This document shows, piece after piece, positions 1 to 9,050 of a stretch of DNA of 39,961 bases (position 1 is its first letter; the number at the start of each line of letters is the position of its first letter). This stretch comes from Tolypothrix campylonemoides VB511288. GTDB taxonomy: Bacteria; Cyanobacteriota; Cyanobacteriia; Cyanobacteriales; Nostocaceae. The stretch is taken from positions 1,083,455 through 1,123,415 of the forward strand of contig JXCB02000002.1 of NCBI GenBank assembly GCA_000828075.3, given 5' to 3'. The position numbers and the translations under genes are program-made. The notes below the pieces were generated by a model that saw only the letters and a program-made list of their open reading frames with translations, did no database searches and was not told where the DNA came from.

Positions 1-2022
1 ATCTACTCCGATTTAGGAGAAAAGCAAAAAGCCCTCGAATACTTCAACCAATCCCTGCCCTTGAGCCGTGAGGTGGAAGACAAAGCTGGCGTTGCTAGAA
101 CCCTCACCAACATTGGCGGTATCTACTCCAATTTAGGAGAAAAGCAAAAAGCCCTCGAATACTACAATCAATCTTTGCCCCTGTTGCGTGCGGTGGAGGA
201 CAAAGCTGGCGTTGCTGGAACCCTCAACAACATTGGTAATGTCTACTACGCTTTGGGAGAAAAGCAAAAAGCCCTCGAATACTACAACCAATCCCTGCCC
301 TTGAGCCGTAAAGTGGGCGACAAAGCTCTTGAAGCTACTAGCCTCGGAAATATTGCCTACACTGAACGCAGCAGAGGCAATCTCAACGCAGCTGTAACTT
401 CAATGAAGGAATCCATCAATATTATTGAAGACTTACGCACCAAAGTTGTCAATCAACAACTGCGTACCTCTTACTTTGCCTCAAAACAAGGTGGTTACCA
501 GTTCTACATCGACTTATTAATGCAGTTGCATAAACAGCAACCATCCAAAGGATACAACGCCGAAGCACTGCACATCAGCGAACGCGCACGGGCGCGAAAT
601 CTCTTGGAACTGCTTGCTGAAGCTAATGTTGACATTCGTCAAGGTGTAGATTCCAAGTTAGTCGCACAAGAACGCAACTTGCAACAACAACTGAACGCCG
701 CAGAATTTCAGAAGACTAAACTGCTTCAAGGTCAATATACAAATAAACAATTAGATAATATCAAACAACAAATTGAATCTTTTGACTCTCAACTTGACGA
801 CGTACAAGCACAAATTCGCGTCAAAAGTCCTGAATATGCAACCTTAACTCAAAGTAAGGAATTTGATAAACTTGTACTCACTCTGCCAGAAATTCAACAA
901 CAAGTTCTCGATGACAATACCCTGCTTTTAGAATATTCCCTTGGCAAGGAACGCAGTTATCTCTGGCTAGTCAGCAAGACGGGTATTACCACTTACGAAC
1001 TTCCCAAAGCCGCTGATATTCAAGCAGCGGCGCAGGCTTTTAAACAAGAACTATTAGACAAAAAAGATTCTGCGACTATCCCAGAAACAGGAATCAAATT
1101 AAGCCAAATGATCCTCGCACCCGCCGCTAGTCAACTAAAGCAAAAACGCTTGCTGGTTGTTGGTGACGGCGCTTTGCAGACGATTCCCTTTACTGTACTG
1201 CCCATACCTGGAAGTAGTAAGGGAAATTCCCCTACTCCTTTGCTGGTACAAAACGAAATTGTGACTCTACCTTCTGCCTCTAGCATTGGAGTATTGCGAA
1301 ATAAATTCAAAAAAGGACGCAAACTCGCTCCCAAAACTATCGCAGTGCTTGCCGATCCTGTGTTTAGTTCCGACGATCCGCGTCTGACAAATACCCCACA
1401 GCCACCCAATGATAAATTGAGAGATTCTGATGACGAATGTCTCAACTTGGGTCGTCTTGATTATACCGAAAAGGAAGCCAAGGATATTCTTTCTCTTGTG
1501 CCGAATTCCACAAATAAATTCTCTGCCTTGGGTTTTGCCGCATCTCTTAACACTGCCGTCAAACCAGATTTATCGCAATATCAAATAGTTCATTTTGCAA
1601 CTCACGGTTGCATCTCACAAAAGAATCCCCAATTATCAAAATTAGTGCTTTCCCAGTTCGGTGAAAAAGGTGACAATATTGACGGCAACCTGAATCTCAA
1701 CAAAATTTACAACCTCAATTTACCAGTTGAACTCGTTACCCTCAGCGCCTGCAAAACCGGCTTAGGTAAAAATGTCCAAGGAGAAGGCTTGATAGGCTTG
1801 ACAAGAGGCTTTATGTATGCTGGGGCAAAGCGTGTAGTTGTGAGTTTATGGAGTGTGAATGATTTGACCACAGCCGCTCTGATGCAGCAATTTTACCAAA
1901 AGATGCTGCAACAAAATCAAAATCCGGCTGTGGCAATGCGAGCAGCACAGTTAGAAATGTGGAAATCTGGGAAAGCACCTTATTACTGGGCGGCATTTAC
2001 TATGCAAGGTGAATGGCAATGA
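1..2022 (+). CDS. TPR-CHAT protein (caspase-like), 5' end outside window
   Basis: The frame is open from the first base, so the true start lies upstream. The N-terminal part is kinesin-light-chain-type TPR: three nearly identical 40-residue units (120-bp DNA period at 1, 121 and 241), then a more divergent unit. A charged, Gln-rich coiled-coil-like stretch (about 450-850) leads into a C-terminal CHAT domain. The CHAT catalytic pair is visible: HFATHG with its His at 1603-1605 and SACKTG with its Cys at 1750-1752. CHAT is a caspase-clan peptidase fold, and TPR-CHAT fusions are abundant in filamentous cyanobacteria; some family members act in defence or cell death. The substrate here is unknown. 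The first in-frame TTG at 61 is not a convincing start because repeat sequence continues upstream of it. Confidence 0.9.
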   Translation: MYSDLGEKQKALEYFNQSLPLSREVEDKAGVARTLTNIGGIYSNLGEKQKALEYYNQSLPLLRAVEDKAGVAGTLNNIGNVYYALGEKQKALEYYNQSLPLSRKVGDKALEATSLGNIAYTERSRGNLNAAVTSMKESINIIEDLRTKVVNQQLRTSYFASKQGGYQFYIDLLMQLHKQQPSKGYNAEALHISERARARNLLELLAEANVDIRQGVDSKLVAQERNLQQQLNAAEFQKTKLLQGQYTNKQLDNIKQQIESFDSQLDDVQAQIRVKSPEYATLTQSKEFDKLVLTLPEIQQQVLDDNTLLLEYSLGKERSYLWLVSKTGITTYELPKAADIQAAAQAFKQELLDKKDSATIPETGIKLSQMILAPAASQLKQKRLLVVGDGALQTIPFTVLPIPGSSKGNSPTPLLVQNEIVTLPSASSIGVLRNKFKKGRKLAPKTIAVLADPVFSSDDPRLTNTPQPPNDKLRDSDDECLNLGRLDYTEKEAKDILSLVPNSTNKFSALGFAASLNTAVKPDLSQYQIVHFATHGCISQKNPQLSKLVLSQFGEKGDNIDGNLNLNKIYNLNLPVELVTLSACKTGLGKNVQGEGLIGLTRGFMYAGAKRVVVSLWSVNDLTTAALMQQFYQKMLQQNQNPAVAMRAAQLEMWKSGKAPYYWAAFTMQGEWQ

Positions 2023-2131
2023 GGTTAATGCGATCTGCAAACGAACAGCATTCGTTATGCTTTAAGATACCCGCAATGCAGCCAATACGAGGCAACACGG
2101 GTGCGCCATGAAAATTTAAAATATCACCAAC

Positions 2132-2157
2132 TAGAAACACGTGTAAATGTGTTTCTA
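2132..2157. terminator. Hairpin between convergent genes
   Basis: A 9-bp perfect stem (TAGAAACAC / GTGTTTCTA) with an 8-nt loop lies between the convergent CHAT and sigma-like genes and contains the stop codon of the minus-strand gene. It has no long T-tract, so it is only a candidate bidirectional terminator. Confidence 0.45.
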
Positions 2158-2796
2158 CGCAGCACCAGGCTGAAGAAAATTTTCACTTAAATAAATAGTG
2201 CGGATATCTGTTGGTAATTTCTCTTCTAGCACACGGTAACCTTCTTGAAGCAAAATTACTACTTCGCTTGGGGTAATAGCTTCTCCTTCGGCTTGTAGGT
2301 AGGCGGCAATTCTAGTTTCGCTCCAGTGGAAAGTTTGAGCCATCAAAACCATCAATCGTAACATAGCAGGCAGTTGGTCTAATGCCTGTTCTACATAACA
2401 CCACAGTGGTGGAGAAGTCGCCTTGAGAGAATAATGAATCGCTTCCGTGGGAGGGAGTTGAATCTCGTTGATACAATAAGCTGTCATATTAATCAGCCAA
2501 TTTTGAACAGTCAGACCGTCTTTGGCAAATTGAGTGCTGTTTAAATCGACTCCACCGAGTTCGTAGTAAATATGTCGCCACGTTAGAGCAAAAAGATAAT
2601 CAGCTTGCACAGGCGATCGCGCTGAATGCCGAATTAACGTGTAGACTATCGGGTTGTAGCGACAAAAAATCGCCGTGAAGTATCTACCTGCATCCGGGTT
2701 TTGCTGAAAAAGAGTCAGCAGTTCTTGGTCACTGTGATGAAACAGCGACTTAATCAGTGGATGATTAGCTTCAGGAAAATGAGGAATTTGCACCAT
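2155..2796 (-). CDS. Sigma-70-family-like protein (putative)
   Basis: 213 aa, ATG start. The N-terminal third (LLTLFQQNPDAGRYFTAIFC... with a following Tyr/Trp-rich helix) resembles region 2 of ECF-like sigma factors. The C-terminal part (LPAMLRLMVLMAQTFHW, then a predicted helix-turn-helix) resembles region 4. Related proteins in Nostocales are annotated as sigma-70 family or hypothetical. No anti-sigma factor is adjacent. It is convergent with the CHAT gene and divergent from the glyoxalase-like gene. Core-promoter recognition residues cannot be checked by eye, so DNA binding is an inference and it may be a degenerate sigma-like regulator. Confidence 0.5.
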   Translation of the reverse strand: MVQIPHFPEANHPLIKSLFHHSDQELLTLFQQNPDAGRYFTAIFCRYNPIVYTLIRHSARSPVQADYLFALTWRHIYYELGGVDLNSTQFAKDGLTVQNWLINMTAYCINEIQLPPTEAIHYSLKATSPPLWCYVEQALDQLPAMLRLMVLMAQTFHWSETRIAAYLQAEGEAITPSEVVILLQEGYRVLEEKLPTDIRTIYLSENFLQPGAA

Positions 2797-3030
2797 CCGA
2801 ACCAGGGTATGTTGCTAAAATTATCTTGGCAAAGGCAATTAGGTTGCCCGTCGCATAATATCTTGCTGCTAGTCTTTTTATACTAGCGGTCATATTTTAC
2901 TGCTGTTGATACACTAGAAACACAGACTTAAACTAAGTCCTAATCTATAAGATTAAAAGCGGGTTTCTTTATACATACATTTTCTGATGTGTTCATGGTT
3001 ATAGCAGTTAGCGTGTCCCAGTTCTTGCAC

Positions 3031-3056
3031 GAGCCTTTCATCCTAGGCTCTTTTTT
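3031..3056 (+). terminator. Intrinsic-terminator-like hairpin upstream of the VOC gene
   Basis: A perfect 6-bp stem (GAGCCT / AGGCTC, 3031-3036 and 3045-3050) with an 8-nt loop is followed directly by six T. It lies inside the longest open frame of the next gene but upstream of its better ATG at 3100. It could be an attenuator or a terminator of a short leader transcript. Confidence 0.45.
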
Positions 3057-3099
3057 GCCTTCCTTACCCTTAGATAGCCTTTTTTCTACCCAAGGCATC

Positions 3100-3591
3100 A
3101 TGGTGATGTTACTAGCAGCCTATGCTGGTGCGATGTGGATGTTTCTCACCAGTGCGCCGAAAGTACACACTGTCATGGTGTCGGATTTAGAAGTTGCACG
3201 ACAGTTGTATGAAGGACTGCTAGATTTGCCAGCAGCTGAAGTGCCGTTGCACTACTACTACAACTACGAGCAAACTTTAGGTGCAACGGGAGTTGATCCG
3301 CTTTACCTGTCCAGCACTCCCAGCTTTTCCAGCAGCAGAATGTCTAATGCTAGCGAAGGACTTTGGTATCAGTTAAAGAAAAATACTCAACTGCACGTGA
3401 TTACGGGGGCGAGTTTAGGTAGCAAAAGTCAGCAACGCCACGTTTGCTTTGACCGCGACTGCCTAGAAATGATTTTAATGCGCGTGGAAACGCGGGGCTT
3501 AAAATTCAAGATCCGTAACCAAAAGCCATTGAATTTTTTAGTCAAGGACTATGAAGGGCGCATCATTGAGATGGCTGAGGTAGCGAATTAG
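3100..3591 (+). CDS. Glyoxalase-like (VOC fold) domain protein
   Basis: About 163 aa from ATG 3100. The frame can be extended to GTG 2989, but that extension is Leu/Pro-rich and contains a terminator-like hairpin, so I prefer the downstream start. A short hydrophobic N-terminus (LLAAYAGAMWMFL) is followed by a region with VOC-family features: VHTVMVSDLEVARQLYEGLL near the start and FLVKDYEGRIIEMAEV at the end, the typical last strand of glyoxalase/bleomycin-resistance folds. Similar conserved proteins occur in many cyanobacteria without known substrate. The metal ligands cannot be assigned confidently. Confidence 0.6.
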   Translation: MVMLLAAYAGAMWMFLTSAPKVHTVMVSDLEVARQLYEGLLDLPAAEVPLHYYYNYEQTLGATGVDPLYLSSTPSFSSSRMSNASEGLWYQLKKNTQLHVITGASLGSKSQQRHVCFDRDCLEMILMRVETRGLKFKIRNQKPLNFLVKDYEGRIIEMAEVAN

Positions 3592-3750
3592 TTAATCTTA
3601 CATTATACAGTAATTTGCAGTTGCAATTGTGGGGTGGGCCGGAAAGCCCACCCTTAATTTTGATACAGTTGGCGAATCTTCTCGTTCCCAGGCAGAGGAT
3701 GGGAACGAGGGTGAGGGGCGTCTCGCCTATTTCTCAAGAAAGTCAAAGCG

Positions 3751-5199
3751 CTAACTTTGGGGACGTGCTAACTTCAAAGCTTCGCGAGCTGATATTCCTT
3801 CACTTTGAGTACCAAAATACCACAAAGCAGCAGCAGCCTCAGCTCGGGTCAGTGGTTTCTTGGGTTGAAATAGCGTTGTATAGCCAAATACCCGACGAAT
3901 ATTTGATTTTTCACCATTTTGGAAATCTGCCAAAACTGCCCGTAACGCTTTCGAGTCGATTTTCCCAGCATCCTGAAAACCCCAAGTTTGCTTGACTGCT
4001 TCTAAATTGGCAGAGGGTAAAGCTTGGCGTGTGTCAAGCGGAACTTTCCAAAGAATTAACTGCTCCCGCAACAGAGGTGCATCAGGTTGAAACAAAACTG
4101 CTGTAGAATCTCCAGACAGAGAACTAGGAATTAATCCTGCTTCGGCTAATCCCTGAATTGCCGGAAAATCAGCGTCTGTTTTTGGCACATCCCGAAAAGC
4201 TGGTTGAGAACTTTCTGATGCTACACGAATTTGCTTTGCTGCATCGTTAGTGTGTATCACATTGTTAGCTGCAACAAGCCAACGGGCAAATTGCCCACGA
4301 GTCACAACTTTCCCTGGGTCAAATGGGTTCGTTGTGCTGCCATTGCTTTTTGTCACATTTGATTCTACAGTTAAAACTCCTAAGGCTGCCAAATCTTGAA
4401 TGTATTGCCGAAATCCTTGAGGTACCTTGTTGAGATCGCTGAATTCTTGAGAAGTGGGAGTGGCTGCTGTAGCGTTTTTGTTATCAGACGTATCACTTGG
4501 TTGTGTTGCTGTTTGTGATTGTACCGGACCAACAAACGAGCGATCGCCTGGTTGCACAACAGCAGCATCGTTATTGATTTGAGGGCTTGGAGTTGGGTTA
4601 GCTTCTGTTGTTTCGGTGTTAGGAGTTTGGGGGCTTGGAGTTGGGTTAACTTGTGCTGTTTCGGTAGATAATGGTGAATAGGAAATCAGTATTTCAGTAG
4701 ATGTTTGTGGTTGGTTCGGCGCAGGGTTGGTAACTGTTTTCGGCTGAATAGAAACGTTCAACTGGATATTATTGCGCCGCGCCTCAAAAGAGCTTCCTGG
4801 CTCATCTGTAGGGCTTTTCACAATTTGCCAGTTATTTGCCTGAAATTGTTGAAGATAATAGTTTGCAATCAAATTGCTGGGGTCAGAACTCAGCCAACGA
4901 GTGGATACATTGGAATTTTCGTTACTTGATGGTGTCACCTCTTGCAAGGTGGCGCTAGGATACAACGGGATATCCTTGGGAAAATCACTTGGCAACTGAA
5001 CTGTCGGTTGAGGAGTTTGTGGTTGTTGGCTATTGCGTACCTCTTGAGCGCCAATGGTGAGTGGGTTATCCTTCAACCTGGGATCAGCCGCCAAAGACTG
5101 CTCAATGTTTTTGGCAGCTGGACTGTTGGCACAGGCTGTTAAAGAGGTGAGTAAAACAGCCAAACTCACTAATAAAACTGGACGTTTACAGTGCACCAC
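3751..5199 (-). CDS. SLH-domain lipoprotein
   Basis: 482 aa with a GTG start. The signal peptide ends in a lipobox (SLTAC, Cys23), so it is probably lipid-anchored after export. A low-complexity Pro/Thr/Gln/Asn linker with two similar NPTPSPQ segments follows. The C-terminal half holds S-layer-homology-type motifs (FRDVPKTDADFPAIQGLAEAG and KPLTRAEAAAALWYFG). SLH domains in cyanobacteria bind peptidoglycan-linked polysaccharide and occur in outer-membrane porins and envelope proteins. No porin barrel is present here, so a role as envelope linker is an inference. The gene ends close to the VOC gene in convergent orientation. Confidence 0.8.
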   Translation of the reverse strand: MVHCKRPVLLVSLAVLLTSLTACANSPAAKNIEQSLAADPRLKDNPLTIGAQEVRNSQQPQTPQPTVQLPSDFPKDIPLYPSATLQEVTPSSNENSNVSTRWLSSDPSNLIANYYLQQFQANNWQIVKSPTDEPGSSFEARRNNIQLNVSIQPKTVTNPAPNQPQTSTEILISYSPLSTETAQVNPTPSPQTPNTETTEANPTPSPQINNDAAVVQPGDRSFVGPVQSQTATQPSDTSDNKNATAATPTSQEFSDLNKVPQGFRQYIQDLAALGVLTVESNVTKSNGSTTNPFDPGKVVTRGQFARWLVAANNVIHTNDAAKQIRVASESSQPAFRDVPKTDADFPAIQGLAEAGLIPSSLSGDSTAVLFQPDAPLLREQLILWKVPLDTRQALPSANLEAVKQTWGFQDAGKIDSKALRAVLADFQNGEKSNIRRVFGYTTLFQPKKPLTRAEAAAALWYFGTQSEGISAREALKLARPQS

Positions 5200-5267
5200 G
5201 CTTCATCACAATTCAAGTGTCAATTCCTACACTAGCAAAAGACTTTGAGAAGAACCTAAAAATCAGG

Positions 5268-6152
5268 TTAAAGCTGCAACGAAAAATGTCTAAAAACTGC
5301 AAAACTGAGTAACCTTGCACGTACATTAGAACCTTGAAGAACTTTGAGACGTAGAAAGCGTCCAGTTGCCAAACGAGAAATTCCCTTGAGGCGCGCCTGA
5401 AGCCTGACTGTTAAAAACTTGATTCCATCTTTTTCATTACCAGCATATAACGGCATAAATGCCAGTTGACCATACAGGACATCAGCACGATGAGTTCTAC
5501 TAAGATTGTTTTGGTGATGTTCTGGATTGGGTAAACCTCCATGTTCACCATAGTTGCGCCAAGGAATGTAGTTTTTCAACTTTCTTTGGCGTAGAAACGA
5601 ATCAATAGTTGAATCCCAACTAGAGTAGCTAGTAGCTCCCTGTTTTTCTGTCACTTCCTCTGCCAAGTCTAGCAAGCAGCGGGCAGCCTGTGGAGTCACA
5701 ATGTAAGCAACTGTTGAAACTGAAAAACCTTCAGCATAGCCATCAGATGAAATACTGTAGACCTGGGATGCACAAGTATACAGCCAACAAATTCCAACAT
5801 CACTTTGATTGGGATTAAAGGGTAGAGGAAGCCTCGCAAAACCAAGCACTGGGACAAAATCTGCCTCAATAATCAGGGTCAGTTTATCTTCTTGGACGGC
5901 TCTTTCCCAAGCTCGTTGATGATTCATCAGGCAAAGATAACTCCGGGAAAATTTTTGATATTCTGGTTTGGTTTCTTGCCTGAGAACTTCATGCAAAAAA
6001 CCTTCTTCGCTCAATGCTTGTTCAAGCTGCTGAGTTGATTCTTTGCTGGCAATAATAAAAACTTGACTAATAGAGTCTCCTAGGAGATTATTTCTTGGCT
6101 CTTGAGTCAACACTGGTTCTGGTGCTTTGATTTTGAAGAAATTAAGTTTCAT
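5268..6152 (-). CDS. Glycosyltransferase family 25-like (LPS biosynthesis type)
   Basis: 294 aa, ATG start. It shows a GT25-like layout: an N-terminal strand (QVFIIASKE), the acceptor/sugar region with LCLMNHQRAWERAV (family usually SH..W), and LIIEADFVPV where the family normally has an EDD-type metal motif. A later segment with YIVTPQAARCLLDL is also typical. The canonical EDD is altered to EAD, so catalytic competence is uncertain. GT25 enzymes transfer galactose or glucose onto LPS or other glycans. It stands alone, 68 bp downstream of the SLH gene start on the same strand, with no visible glycan operon. Confidence 0.65.
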   Translation of the reverse strand: MKLNFFKIKAPEPVLTQEPRNNLLGDSISQVFIIASKESTQQLEQALSEEGFLHEVLRQETKPEYQKFSRSYLCLMNHQRAWERAVQEDKLTLIIEADFVPVLGFARLPLPFNPNQSDVGICWLYTCASQVYSISSDGYAEGFSVSTVAYIVTPQAARCLLDLAEEVTEKQGATSYSSWDSTIDSFLRQRKLKNYIPWRNYGEHGGLPNPEHHQNNLSRTHRADVLYGQLAFMPLYAGNEKDGIKFLTVRLQARLKGISRLATGRFLRLKVLQGSNVRARLLSFAVFRHFSLQL

Positions 6153-7345
6153 ACTGTTAAAAATTTCCGGACAATCTTTGCAGGCGAAACAACTCAGTTA
6201 AACTTAATTTATAATTTTATGTTAAAAAAATAAAACAATTTAAGTATTAATACTTGAAGCGAGGATTCAGCTTTTCTAACGCTAAATCTTTCAACCAGTT
6301 ATTCAGTTATTTGTTACCAGTAGTTTTTGTTCATTATGAGCGTGGTAGTCACAGTCAACCAGTTGCCAGTGATAAGTGTTCAGTGTTCACTGTTTTAAAT
6401 CCACTATATAAATCCACTATAAAGCTGTCATCTACACCGCTAAGCTAAAGAAACGAAGTCATCACCAACTATTTTGAAGTGCTAAGCTGGGAGTAAGTCC
6501 CCCGTTTGCCTCACTCAAGGACGCATTCATGATAGCGATCGCTCTCCTTTCCAGTGCAGCCGATTTTAGATAGTATTCAGCGGACGAAAATAAGCTGAAG
6601 GCAGGCAACACTCGGAAAATTTTAGTGTTGAGCGCTACAGTGGCAGGTTGCATCAGTAGTTGATCAGTAGCCAGGGTTTCTTTCAAGTTCTACCGATGAT
6701 GGATGGTAATTTGGGCGGTAAATTCGGCTCTTGTGTTGCTTTAAGGTGTTGCTGGTCTTCCAACTGGTTTTCCAAAATTGGGACGCACAACAAGCGCAAT
6801 CGAAAGCACACAGTCTGATTGTTGCTCGCTACGGACAAGTGGGAATCTGACTAACGTTCACTTATCGCGCAAAAGACAGCTCAGAGGTAGACAGGCTTTT
6901 GTCTACCTCTGGATAAGATGACAGCAACTCCTAGCTAAAAGCATACAAAGAGCAGTAAATTTGAGTTTGTGATGCGCTCAACTGATCTGCCAAAAGCAAA
7001 TCATTTGCAGAGGATGGTGATGAGTTACACAAAGCTTTAGGGTTTTGGTACTACTCCCATCAGGTCTTGGACAAGCTTTGAGGAAACAGTTGATGAGAGC
7101 GAAGATTGCGGCTTAGATTCGATGCGCGTATGTCTTTGCTGAAGCCATTCCTCAACAAAAAGCAAGGAAATCGCTAAAAACTAAGTATCTCATTTGAAAA
7201 ACCTATGTGGGTTAGGAGTCCGAAAAATCTAAAATAGATATTAAATTGAAAAAAAAAGAACGACTATTCCATCGACAACCGCCAGTCAATTTTTTATTTT
7301 CCGTAAAGCGTCGTCGGTTTGTTACCAGTGCTGAAACACGATTAC
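6153..7345. other. 1.2-kb gene-free region upstream of sasA
   Basis: No convincing CDS. Short open frames (6254-6448 plus, 6462-6686 minus) have no recognisable domain or ribosome-binding site. The region carries one strong perfect hairpin (6882-6911, listed separately) and AT-rich sequence before sasA. It may hold a small RNA or a decayed gene; neither is shown. Confidence 0.5.
6882..6911. other. Perfect 12-bp hairpin
   Basis: CAGAGGTAGACA pairs perfectly with TGTCTACCTCTG across a 6-nt loop (GGCTTT). It is the only strong secondary-structure element in a 1.2-kb gene-free region. No T-tract follows on the plus strand, so a simple plus-strand terminator is unlikely. Confidence 0.6.
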
Positions 7346-8530
7346 ATGCAAGTTTCCCAGGATCAGCCTATTTATTCTGATGCTCCACTACAGCTGTTAC
7401 TTTTTGTCGATGGACGACCAAAGTCCAAACCGCAAGTACAGCGAATTCGCTCTTACTTAAAAGAGTTACAAGCTGACTACAGCTTTGATCTTCAAATCAT
7501 TGATGTCGGTCAACAACCATATTTGGCGGAACATTTTAAACTGGTAGCAACGCCAGCCTTAATCAAAATTCACCCTGAACCAAGGCAAATCCTAGCTGGT
7601 AGTAATATAACTGGTGAATTGAAAACTTGGTGGCCTAGGTGGCAAGCAGCTGTAGACGCCTACTTAGAATTACAAAGTGATTTACAGGAAAATGATGAAA
7701 ATGGTCGTATCAGAGAACCAAAGTCCTCTATTCGTTCAGTTGCTGTTTCAGCCGAACTGATACGACTCTCAGATGAAATTTTTCGCCTAAAACAGGAAAA
7801 AGAGAAACTCCAGGAGCAGATCCAGTTTAAAGACCGGGTGATTGCGATACTAGCCCATGACCTCCGCAATCCCCTGACTGCGGCTTCTATAGCTATAGAT
7901 ACCCTGCAATCTAACTACAATCCTCAAAAAGGTGAATTCGAGCGTCTAACACCAAAGATGACGTTGCATTTATTTAAGCACGCGCGTAACCAAGCCAAGA
8001 CAATAGACCGTATGATTACCGACCTTTTGCAGGTAGATCGTGGTAATGAAAGGGAATTTCCCATTCAACCGCAAAAGGTGGATATAGGCAAACTTTGCCT
8101 TGAGGTTCTGGAGGAATTGCGCGATCGCTACATCGCCAAATCCCACAAAATAAAAAAAGATATCCCCAAAGATTTACCCAATGTTTACGCCGATCCAGAA
8201 CGCATACGCCAAGTTTTGATCAACCTGTTAGACAATGCTATCAAATACACGCCTGAAGGTGGCGACATCAGCGTTTGTGGACTTCACCGGACTAGCCAAA
8301 AGGTTCAGTTTAGTATTGGCGATACTGGTCCTGGTATTCCTGAAGAAAACCGCGATCGCATCTTTGAAAATCACTATCGCCTCGAACGTGATCAAGGTAA
8401 AGAAGGTTACGGCATTGGACTGTGTTTATGCCAGCGAATTATCCAAGCACACTACGGTCAAATATGGGTAGATACAGCACCTGATGGCGGAGCATGGTTC
8501 CACTTTACGTTACCAGTGTATCCAAATTAG
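7346..8530 (+). CDS. sasA: Circadian adaptive-response histidine kinase SasA
   Basis: 394 aa from ATG 7346; a TTG nine codons upstream extends the frame but has no support. The N-terminal ~85 residues are the KaiB-like thioredoxin-fold sensor (LLLFVDGRP... IDVGQQPYL... [10 protein letters not shown]). A coiled coil leads into the HisKA H-box ([15 protein letters not shown], phospho-His171). The ATPase has the N-box [15 protein letters not shown]1 [17 protein letters not shown] and G2 [12 protein letters not shown]. SasA binds KaiC at the site later taken by KaiB and phosphorylates the response regulator RpaA, linking the Kai clock to gene expression. kai genes and rpaA are not in this window. 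Length and domain order match known SasA. Confidence 0.95.
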   Translation: MQVSQDQPIYSDAPLQLLLFVDGRPKSKPQVQRIRSYLKELQADYSFDLQIIDVGQQPYLAEHFKLVATPALIKIHPEPRQILAGSNITGELKTWWPRWQAAVDAYLELQSDLQENDENGRIREPKSSIRSVAVSAELIRLSDEIFRLKQEKEKLQEQIQFKDRVIAILAHDLRNPLTAASIAIDTLQSNYNPQKGEFERLTPKMTLHLFKHARNQAKTIDRMITDLLQVDRGNEREFPIQPQKVDIGKLCLEVLEELRDRYIAKSHKIKKDIPKDLPNVYADPERIRQVLINLLDNAIKYTPEGGDISVCGLHRTSQKVQFSIGDTGPGIPEENRDRIFENHYRLERDQGKEGYGIGLCLCQRIIQAHYGQIWVDTAPDGGAWFHFTLPVYPN

Positions 8531-8560
8531 CTGGTTTTTTAATTCTTAACTTTGTTTGAG

Positions 8561-8989
8561 TCAATACTTTTCCTGACTTCCTGAAAGCCTTAAAGCGGCG
8601 ATAATTTGAGTATTTGCTTCCGGAAAAGCATACTGATCTAACTCATCCAAACTGACCCAACGAATTTCTTCACATTCAATTGGTTGAGGAACACCATAGA
8701 GGTAGCAGCAATTATGCACTGTCAGGGTAACGCGCAAGTGAGTATAGGTGTGGTCAATTGTGATCAGATGCTTTCCTACTTCTATCTCTATTCCCAGCTC
8801 TTCATAAATTTCCCGTTTAATACACTCCTCAACAGTTTCGCTTGGCTCGACTTTACCTCCAGGAAATTCCCACAAACCCCCCATTGTACCACCGGAACGA
8901 CGGCGATCAATAAGAATTTGCCCCTTGTCGTTCCAAATCACAGCAACGCCAATAATTTTATGAGGTAGGAGAGTAGTGCTTTCATTCAT
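8561..8989 (-). CDS. mutT: MutT-type Nudix hydrolase (8-oxo-dGTP diphosphatase)
   Basis: 142 aa, ATG start. A complete Nudix box is present: Gly45, Glu51, Arg59, Glu60, Glu63, Glu64 and Gly66, fitting GX5EX7REUXEEXGU. The preceding RRRSGGTMGGLWEFPGGK is characteristic of the MutT branch that hydrolyses oxidised dGTP to the monophosphate and so prevents A:T to C:G transversions. The length is typical. It is convergent with sasA and upstream, on the same strand, of the PIG-L gene. Single-domain MutT without the thiamine-synthase fusion seen in some bacteria. Confidence 0.88.
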   Translation of the reverse strand: MNESTTLLPHKIIGVAVIWNDKGQILIDRRRSGGTMGGLWEFPGGKVEPSETVEECIKREIYEELGIEIEVGKHLITIDHTYTHLRVTLTVHNCCYLYGVPQPIECEEIRWVSLDELDQYAFPEANTQIIAALRLSGSQEKY

Positions 8990-9050
8990 ACTTTGTTTTT
9001 AGAGTAATAGTGATCCTAGTTAAGAAATAAATTTTCGCCTTGTGACTCAT

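Noticed and set aside
3615-3995. 126-aa plus-strand frame
   Set aside because: Mostly antisense to the end of the SLH lipoprotein gene; the unique part has no conserved features.
6254-6686. Two short open frames (plus 6254-6448, minus 6462-6686)
   Set aside because: No ribosome-binding site, no recognisable domain and unremarkable composition in a gene-free region.
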